A stretch of 33,051 bases of DNA from Oscillospiraceae bacterium (GTDB taxonomy: Bacteria; Bacillota; Clostridia; Oscillospirales; Oscillospiraceae): the NCBI GenBank assembly GCA_017622995.1, contig JAGAQA010000054.1, positions 1-33,051 of the forward strand, read 5' to 3'. The position numbers were made by a program, and so were the translations under genes. The notes under the pieces were generated by a model. The model worked only from the letters and a program-made list of their open reading frames with translations, was not told the DNA's origin and ran no database searches. Shown here piece after piece: positions 8,206-14,598 of this stretch (the stretch's first letter is position 1; each line of letters opens with the position of its first letter).

Positions 8206-8330
8206 GTTCAGGTGCTACCTGAACGGGTTTTCGCTTGTTGGGGGAATCCCCCAAACCCCAGATCTGCTCCTTCGGGCAGGCAACGCGTTTTTAGTGCTAC
8301 GCTTCTGCAGAGATATAATTGCAAATAACA
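8206..8330. other. Structured intergenic stretch after hsdR
   Basis: Two tight hairpins occur in sequence: GTTCAGGT-GCT-ACCTGAAC (8206-8224) and TTGGGGG-AAT-CCCCCAA (8238-8254), followed by a GC-rich stretch up to about 8310. There is no ORF with a ribosome site. It may be a small RNA, part of an mRNA 3' end, or a residue of a mobile element. The first hairpin lacks a T-run, so it is not a simple terminator. Confidence 0.45.
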
Positions 8331-8368
8331 AAAAGGCTATGTGCTCCAATCGGAATACATAGCCTTTT
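8331..8368. terminator. Bidirectional terminator between hsdR and hepT
   Basis: Perfect 12-bp arms AAAAGGCTATGT (8331-8342) and ACATAGCCTTTT (8357-8368), 14-nt loop, with A/T-rich flanks on both sides so that both strands read a T-run after the stem. It serves the convergent hsd and hepT-mntA operons. Confidence 0.9.
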
Positions 8369-8433
8369 CATTTTGCGTGAAGCAGAAAACCGTTAGCGCG
8401 ACAGCACTGGAGACAGTTCGCCCGAATAGTCTG

Positions 8434-8772
8434 TCAGATATCGATGCTTTGAAGTTCTTTCAATGTTGCAGGGATATCATTCGTGACAGTATCGTAAATG
8501 ATACCCATGTCTACGCCGCCGTAGTTATGGACGATTCTGTTTCGCATACCTTTCAGTGCTCTCCAGGCAATTTCGGGATGTTGGTCCTTGAAGTTCTGCG
8601 TCAGCTTGTCGGAGTTCTCAGAAATCTGAATCAGGCGAAACATCACAGAATCCTGAAGCACCTCATTCTCTTCCAGATCTTCCTGATCAAGATCCTGGGT
8701 GTGTGCGATGATGAAGCACAAGTCGGTCAAAATCCGATCAAGATAGTAACGGTTGTCTTTTGTGTTATCCAT
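8434..8772 (-). CDS. hepT: HepT-type HEPN toxin RNase (DUF86)
   Basis: HEPN-family toxin that cleaves RNA (reported tRNA 3' end or mRNA cleavage in characterised systems) unless AMPylated by its partner MntA. 112 residues, all-helical. The HEPN catalytic motif R-x4-H-x-Y is present as R77...H82-N-Y84 in RNRIVHNY; Y84 is the tyrosine that MntA-type antitoxins modify in studied pairs. The ATG at 8772 overlaps the end of mntA by 8 nt, so translation is coupled with the antitoxin first. It lies convergent to the hsd operon, consistent with a defense island. Confidence 0.92.
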   Translation of the reverse strand: MDNTKDNRYYLDRILTDLCFIIAHTQDLDQEDLEENEVLQDSVMFRLIQISENSDKLTQNFKDQHPEIAWRALKGMRNRIVHNYGGVDMGIIYDTVTNDIPATLKELQSIDI

Positions 8773-9235
8773 AGATTTTTACTCCGTCCTTCAGTATTTC
8801 TTCCACCAGGGATAAATTGTCTTTTAATTGGTCCTGGTTCAGCACATCCACTTGCTTGCACAGTTTTTCCCGAAGCTCCTCAACAAGATCATAAAACCGC
8901 ATGCCGGAAATCGGCGTAGAAACCAGAAGGTCCACATCACTATGCTCAGTGGCTTTCCCCTTGGCGTAGGAACCGAACAGGTAACAGTAAGATACTTCTT
9001 TCCCTTCAAACACTTGGCTGCAGGTGTTTTTGATTTGTTCTAAACTGAGAATGCCATGGGTCTCATCAAGGAAGCCGTATTGATCCAGTTTTTGAAGCAT
9101 AAACTGATATTTTATGGAAGCTTGCTTCTGCTCATCGTTTTCGTAGTTTTGATATGTGCGCAAAGGAACACCCAGATATGCAGCACAGGCTGCCTGGGTG
9201 AGGTTCTTCTGCTTTCGAAGCTGTTTCAAGGTCAT
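8765..9235 (-). CDS. mntA: MntA-type nucleotidyltransferase antitoxin fused to an HTH domain
   Basis: Antitoxin that transfers AMP to HepT. 156 residues in two domains. Residues 1-60 form an XRE/HTH_3 domain (LRKQKNLTQAACAAYLGVPLRTYQNYE). Residues about 65-156 are a minimal nucleotidyltransferase with the motif GS-x10-DxD: G88-S89 (LFGSYAKGKATEHSD) and D100-V-D102. Plain MntA lacks the HTH; the fusion makes one protein both neutraliser and probable repressor of its own promoter. GGGGTGAT is a fair ribosome site before ATG 9235. Two inverted repeats with the same 5-nt spacer lie just upstream of the promoter (9290-9308 and 9323-9341). Confidence 0.9.
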   Translation of the reverse strand: MTLKQLRKQKNLTQAACAAYLGVPLRTYQNYENDEQKQASIKYQFMLQKLDQYGFLDETHGILSLEQIKNTCSQVFEGKEVSYCYLFGSYAKGKATEHSDVDLLVSTPISGMRFYDLVEELREKLCKQVDVLNQDQLKDNLSLVEEILKDGVKIYG

Positions 9236-9255
9236 GGTCCAATCACCCCGGATAC

Positions 9256-9284
9256 ATCATAGCACAGCGTTTCTGAATGCGCAA
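9256..9284 (-). promoter_or_regulatory. Promoter of mntA-hepT
   Basis: On the minus strand: -35 TTGCGC (9279-9284), 17-bp spacer, -10 TATGAT (9256-9261), about 20 bp before the mntA start. Confidence 0.7.
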
Positions 9285-9289
9285 GAGAG

Positions 9290-9341
9290 ATACGCAAAAA
9301 CTGCGTATTTCGCGAAAACATTATACGCAATTTTGGCGTGT
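9290..9341 (-). promoter_or_regulatory. Paired operator candidates for the HTH-MntA protein
   Basis: Inverted repeat ATACGCA-5 nt-TGCGTAT (9290-9308, perfect 7-bp arms) is followed by a second, imperfect one ATACGCA-5 nt-GGCGTGT (9323-9341). Their starts are 33 bp apart, about three helical turns, which would place two dimers on the same DNA face. They directly adjoin the -35 of the promoter. Confidence 0.6.
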
Positions 9342-9567
9342 TTCAATCGTCAAACATGATGCAATTATCCATTCCAACGATATTATCTCCCAGAGAAGTA
9401 GCAAGCAATACAACCCGGTACCTATTTTGCTGGAACGCTTGCTGAGACGGCTACCCCAAGCTCCTATGAACACAGAATTCTTCTGTGGCTTTTTTTATTT
9501 CGGATTTTCGACTAAAAAGTTGGAATTTCCAGGGGTGCGAAGTTTGAGTACATAATCTTTTTGATCT
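9342..9567. other. Gene-free stretch between the mntA control region and ygbA
   Basis: I see no convincing gene. It holds an orphan plus-strand terminator (9471-9497), suggesting a deleted plus-strand gene. On the minus strand, just after the ygbA stop, a 19-codon ORF (MKIKKIMYSNFAPLEIPTF, about 9514-9573) follows a weak site; its reality is unclear. Confidence 0.4.
9471..9497 (+). terminator. Orphan terminator on the plus strand
   Basis: Perfect arms CACAGAA (9471-9477) and TTCTGTG (9481-9487) with a 3-nt loop, then a 7-T run. No plus-strand gene precedes it within 1 kb after the hsdR terminator, so it probably marks a lost gene or an unrecognised small RNA. Confidence 0.8.
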
Positions 9568-9903
9568 TCATGTTGTCTTTCCCAATCGTCTCTTTTCTTT
9601 GCTTGTTTCGATCACATGACGGACCGCAATAACAGGGTGATGAAACACCATCCGCGGTCCGGAAAACCGCATGACAGCCCGGATCTGCGAGCGCATCTCC
9701 GGCTTGTAACAATGCACCTTACAGTTGGAGCAGAAGGTTTTTGTCTCCATGAAAGGGCACCTGTCGCTGCGCTGCCGGGCGTAGGTGTTCAAAGCGGCGC
9801 AGTCGGGACAGAGACCCTTTCCACCGTGTTTTTTCCGGCAATATAGGGCAATCATCTGGGAGACAAGCTGCTTCTCCCGTTCTCGCTTGCTTTGTGTGTT
9901 CAT
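9568..9903 (-). CDS. ygbA: YgbA-family protein ('nitrous oxide-stimulated promoter' family)
   Basis: 111-residue cytosolic Cys-rich protein. The family is linked in enterobacteria to NsrR/nitrosative-stress regulation and recovery from nitric oxide; biochemical function is not settled. Family marks: MIALYCRKKHGGKGLCPDC with C32 and C35, RCPF with C49, then FCSNCKVHCYKP with C58, C61, C65, and MRFSGPRM near 78-85. The cysteine spacing suggests a metal or Fe-S site. I chose ATG 9903 because GGGAGG lies 8 nt upstream and homologues begin near here; an in-frame ATG at 9987 would add residues encoded by the neighbouring pseudogene. Its start overlaps the stop of the DtxR remnant (TGATG), so it probably shares that remnant's promoter. 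Confidence 0.88.
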   Translation of the reverse strand: MNTQSKREREKQLVSQMIALYCRKKHGGKGLCPDCAALNTYARQRSDRCPFMETKTFCSNCKVHCYKPEMRSQIRAVMRFSGPRMVFHHPVIAVRHVIETSKEKRRLGKTT

Positions 9904-10055
9904 CAGCTCATCCTCCCATGACCCACAGAATAAACCTTGTTGGCGATACGCATTGTGGATATTCCGCAACATCGATGGAACGGACATAGGGGCTTTTCTG
10001 CGCGAGGATTATAGATGGTTTCCAAATACATTTCTCCGGATTCCTGTAATACCAT
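9903..10055 (-). pseudogene. Deleted and frameshifted DtxR/MntR-type metal regulator remnant
   Basis: The reading frame opens MVLQESGEMYLETIY, the typical N-terminus of clostridial DtxR/MntR-like winged-helix regulators. One base later the family sequence continues in another frame (ILAQKSPYVRSIDVAEY, complement of about 9961-10011), which means a single-base insertion. The part covering the recognition helix is missing, and a short piece resembling the later GRxIANKVYxRH segment (RIANKVYSVGHG) returns in the first frame before a TGA. A full protein would be about 120-220 residues; only some 50 codons remain. Promoter and GAGGTG ribosome site survive, so it may still act as a leader for ygbA. 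Family assignment is by eye. Confidence 0.7.
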
Positions 10056-10083
10056 AGTAACACCTCATGCAAATGTTTTTTCC

Positions 10084-10112
10084 AGCATACCACAATTAGG
10101 CCTGAATATCAA
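10084..10112 (-). promoter_or_regulatory. Promoter of the regulator remnant and ygbA
   Basis: Minus strand: -35 TTGATA (10107-10112), 17-bp spacer, -10 TATGCT (10084-10089), followed by a GAGGTG ribosome site and the remnant's ATG at 10055. Confidence 0.7.
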
Positions 10113-10222
10113 GAAACCCCAACAGCAAAGGGTGCATCGATATTTTTTCAAAAGGGGATTGTCAAATGCAAAGAAACGCAGTATTATGCACGGAAGTTAG
10201 CGATTGCTAATCAAATTTTAAC

Positions 10223-10250
10223 CCTATGGTTAGCGGTACCTAACCATAGG
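10223..10250. promoter_or_regulatory. Perfect 11-bp inverted repeat, possible metal-regulator operator
   Basis: Arms CCTATGGTTAG (10223-10233) and CTAACCATAGG (10240-10250) with a 6-nt centre. The GGTTAG...CTAACC core is reminiscent of DtxR/IdeR boxes. It lies between the DtxR-like remnant and the transporter remnant. No T-run follows, so it is not a terminator. Confidence 0.5.
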
Positions 10251-10658
10251 CAGAATTCCTTTATGCGCTTTCTGGAGTCGCTGGACAGGCCCAGCCAGGG
10301 AGAAATTCTCCATCGTGAGCAGGATATCACCAAACTGAAGGGGGAGGCTCTGCGAAGAAGCCGCCAGAATATCCAGATCATGGCCTTCGCCGCAGGCTCC
10401 TCTTGGGGTACCTTTGCAATTTGTATGCCTCTGGCCCTGCCGCTGGCCTTTGCCTTTACCGGTAATGAACTGACCATTCTGGTGGTTGCTGTATTCGCAG
10501 CCGTTGCCGGGGGCGGTGTATTCGGGGATCACTGTTCTCCTCTGTCCGATACCACCATTCTCTCCTCTACGGTTGCTTCCTGCGACCATCCGGACCATGT
10601 CAAGACTCAGCTGCCCTATGCGCTGGCAGGATACCTGCTGGTAGGACTTGCGATTTGA
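10245..10658 (+). pseudogene. Deletion chimera: ABC-transporter ATPase fragment fused to NhaC antiporter C-terminus
   Basis: One open frame joins two unrelated pieces. About 10257-10380 encodes SFMRFLESLDRPSQGEI through ALRRSRQNIQI, which is the stretch between Walker A and the Q-loop of a methionine/amino-acid or peptide ABC ATPase; Walker A, signature and Walker B are absent. From about 10381 the frame continues AAGSSWGTFAICMPLALPLA ... FGDHCSPLSDTTILSS ... TQLPYALAGYLL, the C-terminal membrane part of an NhaC Na+/H+ antiporter (about 90 of roughly 450 residues). No ribosome site precedes the first ATG (10263). The join looks like a single deletion that happened to keep frame. Neither half can be functional. 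A strong terminator follows. Confidence 0.8.
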
Positions 10659-10688
10659 GAACGTTTTTCGGTTTCAGCATAATACTTC

Positions 10689-10738
10689 AATTGGTCAGGC
10701 AAACAGGCAGTACCTGCTTGCCTGACCAATTCTTTTCT
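10689..10738 (+). terminator. Strong terminator of the former NhaC gene
   Basis: Perfect 14-bp arms AATTGGTCAGGCAA (10689-10702) and TTGCCTGACCAATT (10718-10731), then TCTTTTCT. Confidence 0.9.
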
Positions 10739-10772
10739 ATGTGGGTTTTCTCCATATCAGGGAGTGATGCGG

Positions 10773-10801
10773 TTGACTTTCCCAAGCTGGGAAATTATGA
10801 T
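10773..10801 (+). promoter_or_regulatory. Promoter of the PHP gene with a palindrome in the spacer
   Basis: -35 TTGACT (10773-10778), 17-bp spacer, -10 TATGAT (10796-10801). The spacer and -35 end hold TTTCCCA-AGC-TGGGAAA (10778-10794), a probable repressor site of unknown regulator. Confidence 0.75.
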
Positions 10802-10864
10802 ATAGAAAAGAGACAAAGAAACGTCAGCTGACAGCGCAAAGCCGCAGAGGGGGGGAGATGCTCC

Positions 10865-11710
10865 GTGGACAATTTCTGTGATTTGCATACCCATTCCACC
10901 TTCTCCGACGGAACGTTTACTCCGTCGCAGATCGTTGCGGAAGGGCTTCGGAGGAAGCTGCGCGCTGTTGCCCTTACGGATCATAACACCGTTGCCGGTT
11001 TGCCGGAATTTTTGGAGGCGGCCCGGGGGACAGCTCTTGAAGCAATCCCCGGTGTGGAAATCTCCACAGGGTATCTTGGGAAGGAAGTTCATATTGTCGG
11101 TCTGTTTCTGGAACAGGAAAAGTTTGCCGAACTAACGGACTTTCTTGGTGTCATCAACCGGAGAAAAGAGGAAAGCAACCGCGCACTGGCCGCGGCACTG
11201 CGTTCAGCCGGGTACGAAATCAGCTACGGGGAGATTCGGGAGCGGCATCCGGGGAGTGTGAACCGTGCGGTGATAGCCGGGGAGCTTTTGCGAAAGGGCT
11301 ATATTCGTGAGATGAAGGAAGCCTTTTGCGGGGTTTTGTCCGCGAAAAACGGACTCTATACCCCGCCGGAACGCATTCCGGCATTGGAAGCGGTCCGGTT
11401 CCTGCATTCCATAAACGCGGTGCCGGTGCTGGCCCATCCTTTTATCAGCCTGTCAGAGGGAGAACTCCGGGCATTCTTACCGGAAGCGAAAGAGCATGGT
11501 CTGGCGGCTATGGAAACCCGGTACGCTACTTACGCTCCGGAAGTATCGGCTGCTGCCCGCGCCATCGCGGGGGCGTTTCAGCTGTTGGAAAGCGGCGGAA
11601 GCGATTTTCATGGCGGGAACAAACCGGATATTCGTCTCAGCAGCGGAACCGGTGACCTGGTAGTCCCCTATGAATTCGCGAAAAAGCTGTCTGCCTGGAA
11701 AGAAATATAA
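10865..11710 (+). CDS. PHP-superfamily metal-dependent phosphoesterase (YciV/RNase AM-like)
   Basis: 281 residues. Likely releases phosphate from a nucleotide or RNA 5' end; characterised relatives are 3',5'-nucleoside bisphosphate phosphatases and 5'-3' RNases. PHP metal ligands are in place: H8-T-H10 and D15 (DLHTHSTFSDG), D39-H40 (LTDHNT), E65 (GVEIST), H76 (HIVG), H191 (LAHPF) and D247-F-H249 (GSDFHGG). It starts at GTG 10865, with a GGGGGAG site about 10 nt upstream; no ATG fits. It has its own promoter with a palindrome in the spacer. The next gene (FeoB-associated) follows 66 bp later on the same strand and could be cotranscribed. Confidence 0.9.
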   Translation: MDNFCDLHTHSTFSDGTFTPSQIVAEGLRRKLRAVALTDHNTVAGLPEFLEAARGTALEAIPGVEISTGYLGKEVHIVGLFLEQEKFAELTDFLGVINRRKEESNRALAAALRSAGYEISYGEIRERHPGSVNRAVIAGELLRKGYIREMKEAFCGVLSAKNGLYTPPERIPALEAVRFLHSINAVPVLAHPFISLSEGELRAFLPEAKEHGLAAMETRYATYAPEVSAAARAIAGAFQLLESGGSDFHGGNKPDIRLSSGTGDLVVPYEFAKKLSAWKEI

Positions 11711-11776
11711 TGTGAGGCAGCAAGAAATCCATGATTGAGCCGTGTATTCACGCAGGAAGCGAAGGAGTGATTTGTT

Positions 11777-11950
11777 ATGCTGCAATGGATTTGCGCAAAT
11801 CTTGGAACCATTCTAATCTGTATCGCGTTAATAGCAGTAATCGCTCTGATTTTCCGCAGTCTGATTCGTCAGCACAAGCAGGGCAAAGCCTCCTGCGGCT
11901 GTAACTGCGCCCACTGCGCAATGCATGAAACCTGCCATTCCCAGAAGTAA
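11777..11950 (+). CDS. FeoB-associated Cys-rich membrane protein (orphan)
   Basis: 57 residues: one membrane helix (about residues 8-27, GTILICIALIAVIALIF), a basic linker RSLIRQHKQGK, then a Cys cluster SCGCNCAHCAMHETCH. This is the pattern of the small FeoB-associated proteins of Firmicutes, which normally follow feoB and are thought to assist ferrous iron uptake. AAGGAG lies about 8 nt before ATG 11777. There is no feoA or feoB in the window, so this copy is an orphan. It follows the PHP gene at 66 bp. The nearby DtxR-type remnant suggests that an iron or manganese locus once stood here. Confidence 0.85.
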   Translation: MLQWICANLGTILICIALIAVIALIFRSLIRQHKQGKASCGCNCAHCAMHETCHSQK

Positions 11951-11979
11951 GGAAAAGGCGGCGCAGGCAAAAAATACAC

Positions 11980-12009
11980 AATCTCCGGCTTCCAACGAAA
12001 CCGGAGATT
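11980..12009 (+). terminator. Weak terminator-like hairpin
   Basis: Arms AATCTCCGG (11980-11988) and CCGGAGATT (12001-12009). No strong T-run follows, so termination strength is doubtful. The stretch 11951-12197 otherwise holds only terminators. Confidence 0.45.
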
Positions 12010-12141
12010 TGACAATTTAACCCTTCGTGTATCATCAGAAGATCAGGAAGAAATCCTGCGCTTTTCGGCTGCCGCACCCTTTCCTCTCCTGTATTTGAAA
12101 ACAAAATACTCTGGCTTTCAGCAAAACCAGAGCTTCGGCCG

Positions 12142-12185
12142 TAAAACAGCTCCGGCGTTTGTGCAACACAGATCCGCGCCGGAGC
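12142..12185 (-). terminator. Terminator of the SIS-eutH operon
   Basis: Arms GCTCCGGCG (12149-12157) and CGCCGGAGC (12177-12185), followed on the minus strand by GTTTTAC. A second minus-strand hairpin (12109-12114 with 12127-12132, then TATTTTGTTTT) lies just beyond as backup. Confidence 0.75.
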
Positions 12186-12197
12186 CGCTATAATCAT

Positions 12198-13268
12198 TTA
12201 TTCCATAGGCCGGCCGGCGTGAGTCGGAAATCTCAGGCACAACCCAATGGCAAGCGCACCGCTCAGCAAACGGCCCACCATCATGGGCAGAGCGGCATCA
12301 GGGGCAAACAGCAGCGCAAACGCCAGAAAATCCCCCACACTGTATGCGGCGACAACGGCATAGGCCGTGTTCAGGGTGATGCCCCGCTCCTCCATTGTGT
12401 CCAGCGCCAGCAGCGTGGGAATGCAGTTCGCGGTAGTGACCACCAGTCCGGTAACGGACTCCGGTCCGATGCGCAGCCGCTCGGCGAGCCGGGTTAGCGG
12501 TGCGCTCAGAACCCGCTGCACAAGGCTGAAGAAAGGCAATATTCCCGCCAGAAACACACCGATCCCGCAGATGACGGGGTATATCTCCTTCAGCGGCGTC
12601 AGCCCCTCCAACAGGACAATGCCTGTGGTTTCCTGCAGAACGGAAACGCAGAATCCAAACAGCGTCATACCCCGCACAATCAGGGAAATACCGCCGAAAA
12701 TCGGCCCAATGGCATGGCTGCCGGATTTGAAAAGCAGCAGCAAAAGCACCGCCACCACCAGCACCGGCCAGGTATTGCGCAGCAAAACCACAGGAGGGAT
12801 GCCGCACAGCAGCCCGGTCAGGAAGCTGCCGACAGGGAGCACCAAAAACCCAATGAAAAGCCCCTGTATGGCGGCAGCACGCTTGCCGCCATGCAGCTTC
12901 CCCAGTGCCAGGGGGATGGTTCCGTTGATCGTCGCTCCGAGAAAAGCGGCGACAATCAGGCCGTTGTATAGCCCCGCTGAGGGATCCCGGGCGATTTGCG
13001 CAGCCAGCACCGCTCCTCCGGCATCACAGCTTAAAAACAGGGCGGCGAACAGCGAGGGATCACACCCTACAGCGGTAAAAACAGGGGTAATGACCGGAGC
13101 AAGGTGTGTTCCCAGCCAGGGAGCCAGCGCCATAAAGCCGGTCATCAAAAGCATCAGATCCACCACGGCGGCAAAGCCCTGCCGAAACCCATTCCCCAAC
13201 CCGAAACGGTTGCCCAGCAGATAGTCAGCTGCTCCCAGACAGAAAAATACAGCAGAAACCAGCTCCAT
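12198..13268 (-). CDS. eutH: EutH-family ethanolamine permease
   Basis: 356-residue polytopic inner-membrane protein with about ten hydrophobic segments. The N-terminal signature is GAADYLLGNRFGLGNGFRQGF, close to the GxxDyxxGnkfGlGexFexGf start of EutH; later family marks are FLSCDAGG near residue 79 and ATINGTIP near 112. EutH proteins carry ethanolamine across the membrane when supply is low. Normally it sits in a eut microcompartment operon, but no other eut gene is present here. Its ATG lies only 5 bp after the stop of the SIS deglycase gene, so the two are one transcription unit. It could import or export the amine produced or used by that enzyme; this is inference. Confidence 0.88.
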   Translation of the reverse strand: MELVSAVFFCLGAADYLLGNRFGLGNGFRQGFAAVVDLMLLMTGFMALAPWLGTHLAPVITPVFTAVGCDPSLFAALFLSCDAGGAVLAAQIARDPSAGLYNGLIVAAFLGATINGTIPLALGKLHGGKRAAAIQGLFIGFLVLPVGSFLTGLLCGIPPVVLLRNTWPVLVVAVLLLLLFKSGSHAIGPIFGGISLIVRGMTLFGFCVSVLQETTGIVLLEGLTPLKEIYPVICGIGVFLAGILPFFSLVQRVLSAPLTRLAERLRIGPESVTGLVVTTANCIPTLLALDTMEERGITLNTAYAVVAAYSVGDFLAFALLFAPDAALPMMVGRLLSGALAIGLCLRFPTHAGRPME

Positions 13269-13273
13269 CGTTT

Positions 13274-14401
13274 TTATGCCCGGCCCGGTGTATCTTCACT
13301 GAAGGGGCTGTTGACATAGTTGGCGCTCTTGGAAGACACATACTTCTCCATCCGGCGCTGCAGCGGGTGCTTATTCCAGCGGTCCAGATCGGTGGTCAGC
13401 TGGTAGGCAAGGATCTGGAAGAAGGGCAGCCAGCACAGCGGCGTGATTTCCTCCGGAAGGTCCATTTGAACGGAAAACACATTTTCTTCCCCGCTGTAGG
13501 CAGCCTGGTTTGTCAAAAGAAACACATTGTCGGTCACAATCCGGGAACCTTCGAAGATCTGATGGATGCGCGCGCTGCCCTCGCCGCCGTCAATCAGGAA
13601 AACGCTGTAGCGGGGCGTCATCTGAATGTTGGGACCATGGATATATTCCTCCACCTCATAGGCTGCCGTGGGCACGCTGATGGTCTCCCCGAACTTCAGG
13701 GCGCCCTCACTGGCGGTTCCCAGATTGGCGCCTACACCGCAGACATAGGCGTTGGTCATTCCGGACAACTGCCGGTAGTGGGCCTCCAGGAAGGACGGCA
13801 CCTGTGCCTGCACGGCGGCATTTACGTCGGCTGCCGCCAGCAGCTGCTGCTTGACTTCCTCCACCTGCGCCTGCGTTTTCAGTCCCAGCCGGGCGGCCGC
13901 TTCAACGGCAAACATCATAAAGAAGAGGGCCAGTGTGGTGACGCCCCGGGTGACATAGGCCACCGTCTCGCGTCCAACACCGTAATTGGCAACCACATCG
14001 CAGACCTTGCCCAGGTCGCTGTTCACATCACCGGTAAGACCGATGCAGCGGCGGCCCTTTTGCGCAATGACCTTGATGGCATCCAGGGCATTCAGACTGT
14101 AACCGCTTTGACTGACAACCACCACCATATCGGTTTCATCAAAATCGTGCTCGCTGGTTACAAAATGGAAGGGCGTGACCAGCTTCACCTCGCACCTCAG
14201 ATGGCGGCGGATAAACTGCCGGGCACAGAGCGAACCATTGTACGATGAGCCGCAAGCGATGATCCAGATATTCTTGTAGCCGCCGTTTACGTATTCGTCC
14301 ACCAACGGCTTGGTGAGGGCCGCACTGTCTGCCACGTTTTTGCGGATATACTCCGGGCAGCTTGCAATGTAGTCCAGCATGGTCTTGTTTTTGTGTTCCA
14401 T
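13274..14401 (-). CDS. SIS-domain sugar-amine deglycase (GlmS/FraB/GfrF type)
   Basis: 375 residues with two SIS domains (about 35-175 and 205-345), resembling the isomerase half of GlmS without the glutaminase half. First-domain phosphosugar loop: ACGSSYNG at 49-56 and VSQSGYS at 96-102. E239 (KFGETIS) and H255 (EEYIHGPN) are 16 residues apart, the spacing of the general acid/base pair E214/H230 reported for the fructose-asparagine-6-P deglycase FraB. Likely reaction: sugar-amine 6-phosphate to sugar-6-phosphate plus amine. GAAGGAG precedes ATG 14401. It is divergent from the PTS operon and followed at once by eutH. Alternative: a phosphosugar aldose-ketose isomerase or aminosugar deaminase (AgaS-like). 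Confidence 0.85.
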   Translation of the reverse strand: MEHKNKTMLDYIASCPEYIRKNVADSAALTKPLVDEYVNGGYKNIWIIACGSSYNGSLCARQFIRRHLRCEVKLVTPFHFVTSEHDFDETDMVVVVSQSGYSLNALDAIKVIAQKGRRCIGLTGDVNSDLGKVCDVVANYGVGRETVAYVTRGVTTLALFFMMFAVEAAARLGLKTQAQVEEVKQQLLAAADVNAAVQAQVPSFLEAHYRQLSGMTNAYVCGVGANLGTASEGALKFGETISVPTAAYEVEEYIHGPNIQMTPRYSVFLIDGGEGSARIHQIFEGSRIVTDNVFLLTNQAAYSGEENVFSVQMDLPEEITPLCWLPFFQILAYQLTTDLDRWNKHPLQRRMEKYVSSKSANYVNSPFSEDTPGRA

Positions 14402-14486
14402 TGTTCTTCGCTCCTTCGAATTGCATAATTTTTAAGGGACTGTTTTGTGCATAACGTTGAATTGAACCGGATGGCTCATCTACGTA

Positions 14487-14515
14487 TTGACATTGTATCA
14501 CATCTTTGATATATT
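14487..14515 (+). promoter_or_regulatory. Promoter of the PTS operon
   Basis: -35 TTGACA (14487-14492), 17-bp spacer, -10 TATATT (14510-14515). The -10 is the left end of the candidate operator, which fits repression. Confidence 0.8.
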
Positions 14516-14535
14516 GTCATTACATTATTACAAAT
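14510..14535. promoter_or_regulatory. Candidate GntR operator, site 1
   Basis: Core ATTGTCATTACA followed by TTACAAAT. It matches 22 of 26 positions with site 2 at 16766-16791. It overlaps the -10 of the PTS promoter. Confidence 0.65.
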
Positions 14536-14598
14536 ATTTTTAAAAAAATGTTTGTACCGGATGCTTCTTCCAATATGATGAACAGGAGGTTATTCCAT

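Larger units (their letters stand above)
14402..14598. other. Divergent control region between the SIS-eutH and PTS operons
   Basis: 197 bp. The plus-strand side holds a strong promoter overlapped by the candidate GntR operator. The minus-strand side has a good ribosome site before the SIS gene, but I could not find a convincing -35/-10 pair for it. Confidence 0.6.

Noticed and set aside
8176-8430. Duplicate of the tRNA-fMet 3' end as an att site at the far end of the island
   Set aside because: No match to GTTCGAGTCCTGCC or the CCA end was found by eye here or around 9350-9560.
8341-8919. Plus-strand frame opposite hepT
   Set aside because: It starts inside the terminator and runs against the recognisable HEPN gene.
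12367-13224. Plus-strand frame of 285 codons opposite eutH
   Set aside because: Serine/proline/arginine-rich shadow of a membrane protein, with no ribosome site; EutH on the other strand is recognisable.
13367-14248. Plus-strand frame opposite the SIS deglycase
   Set aside because: Composition typical of an antisense shadow; the minus-strand SIS motifs are clear.
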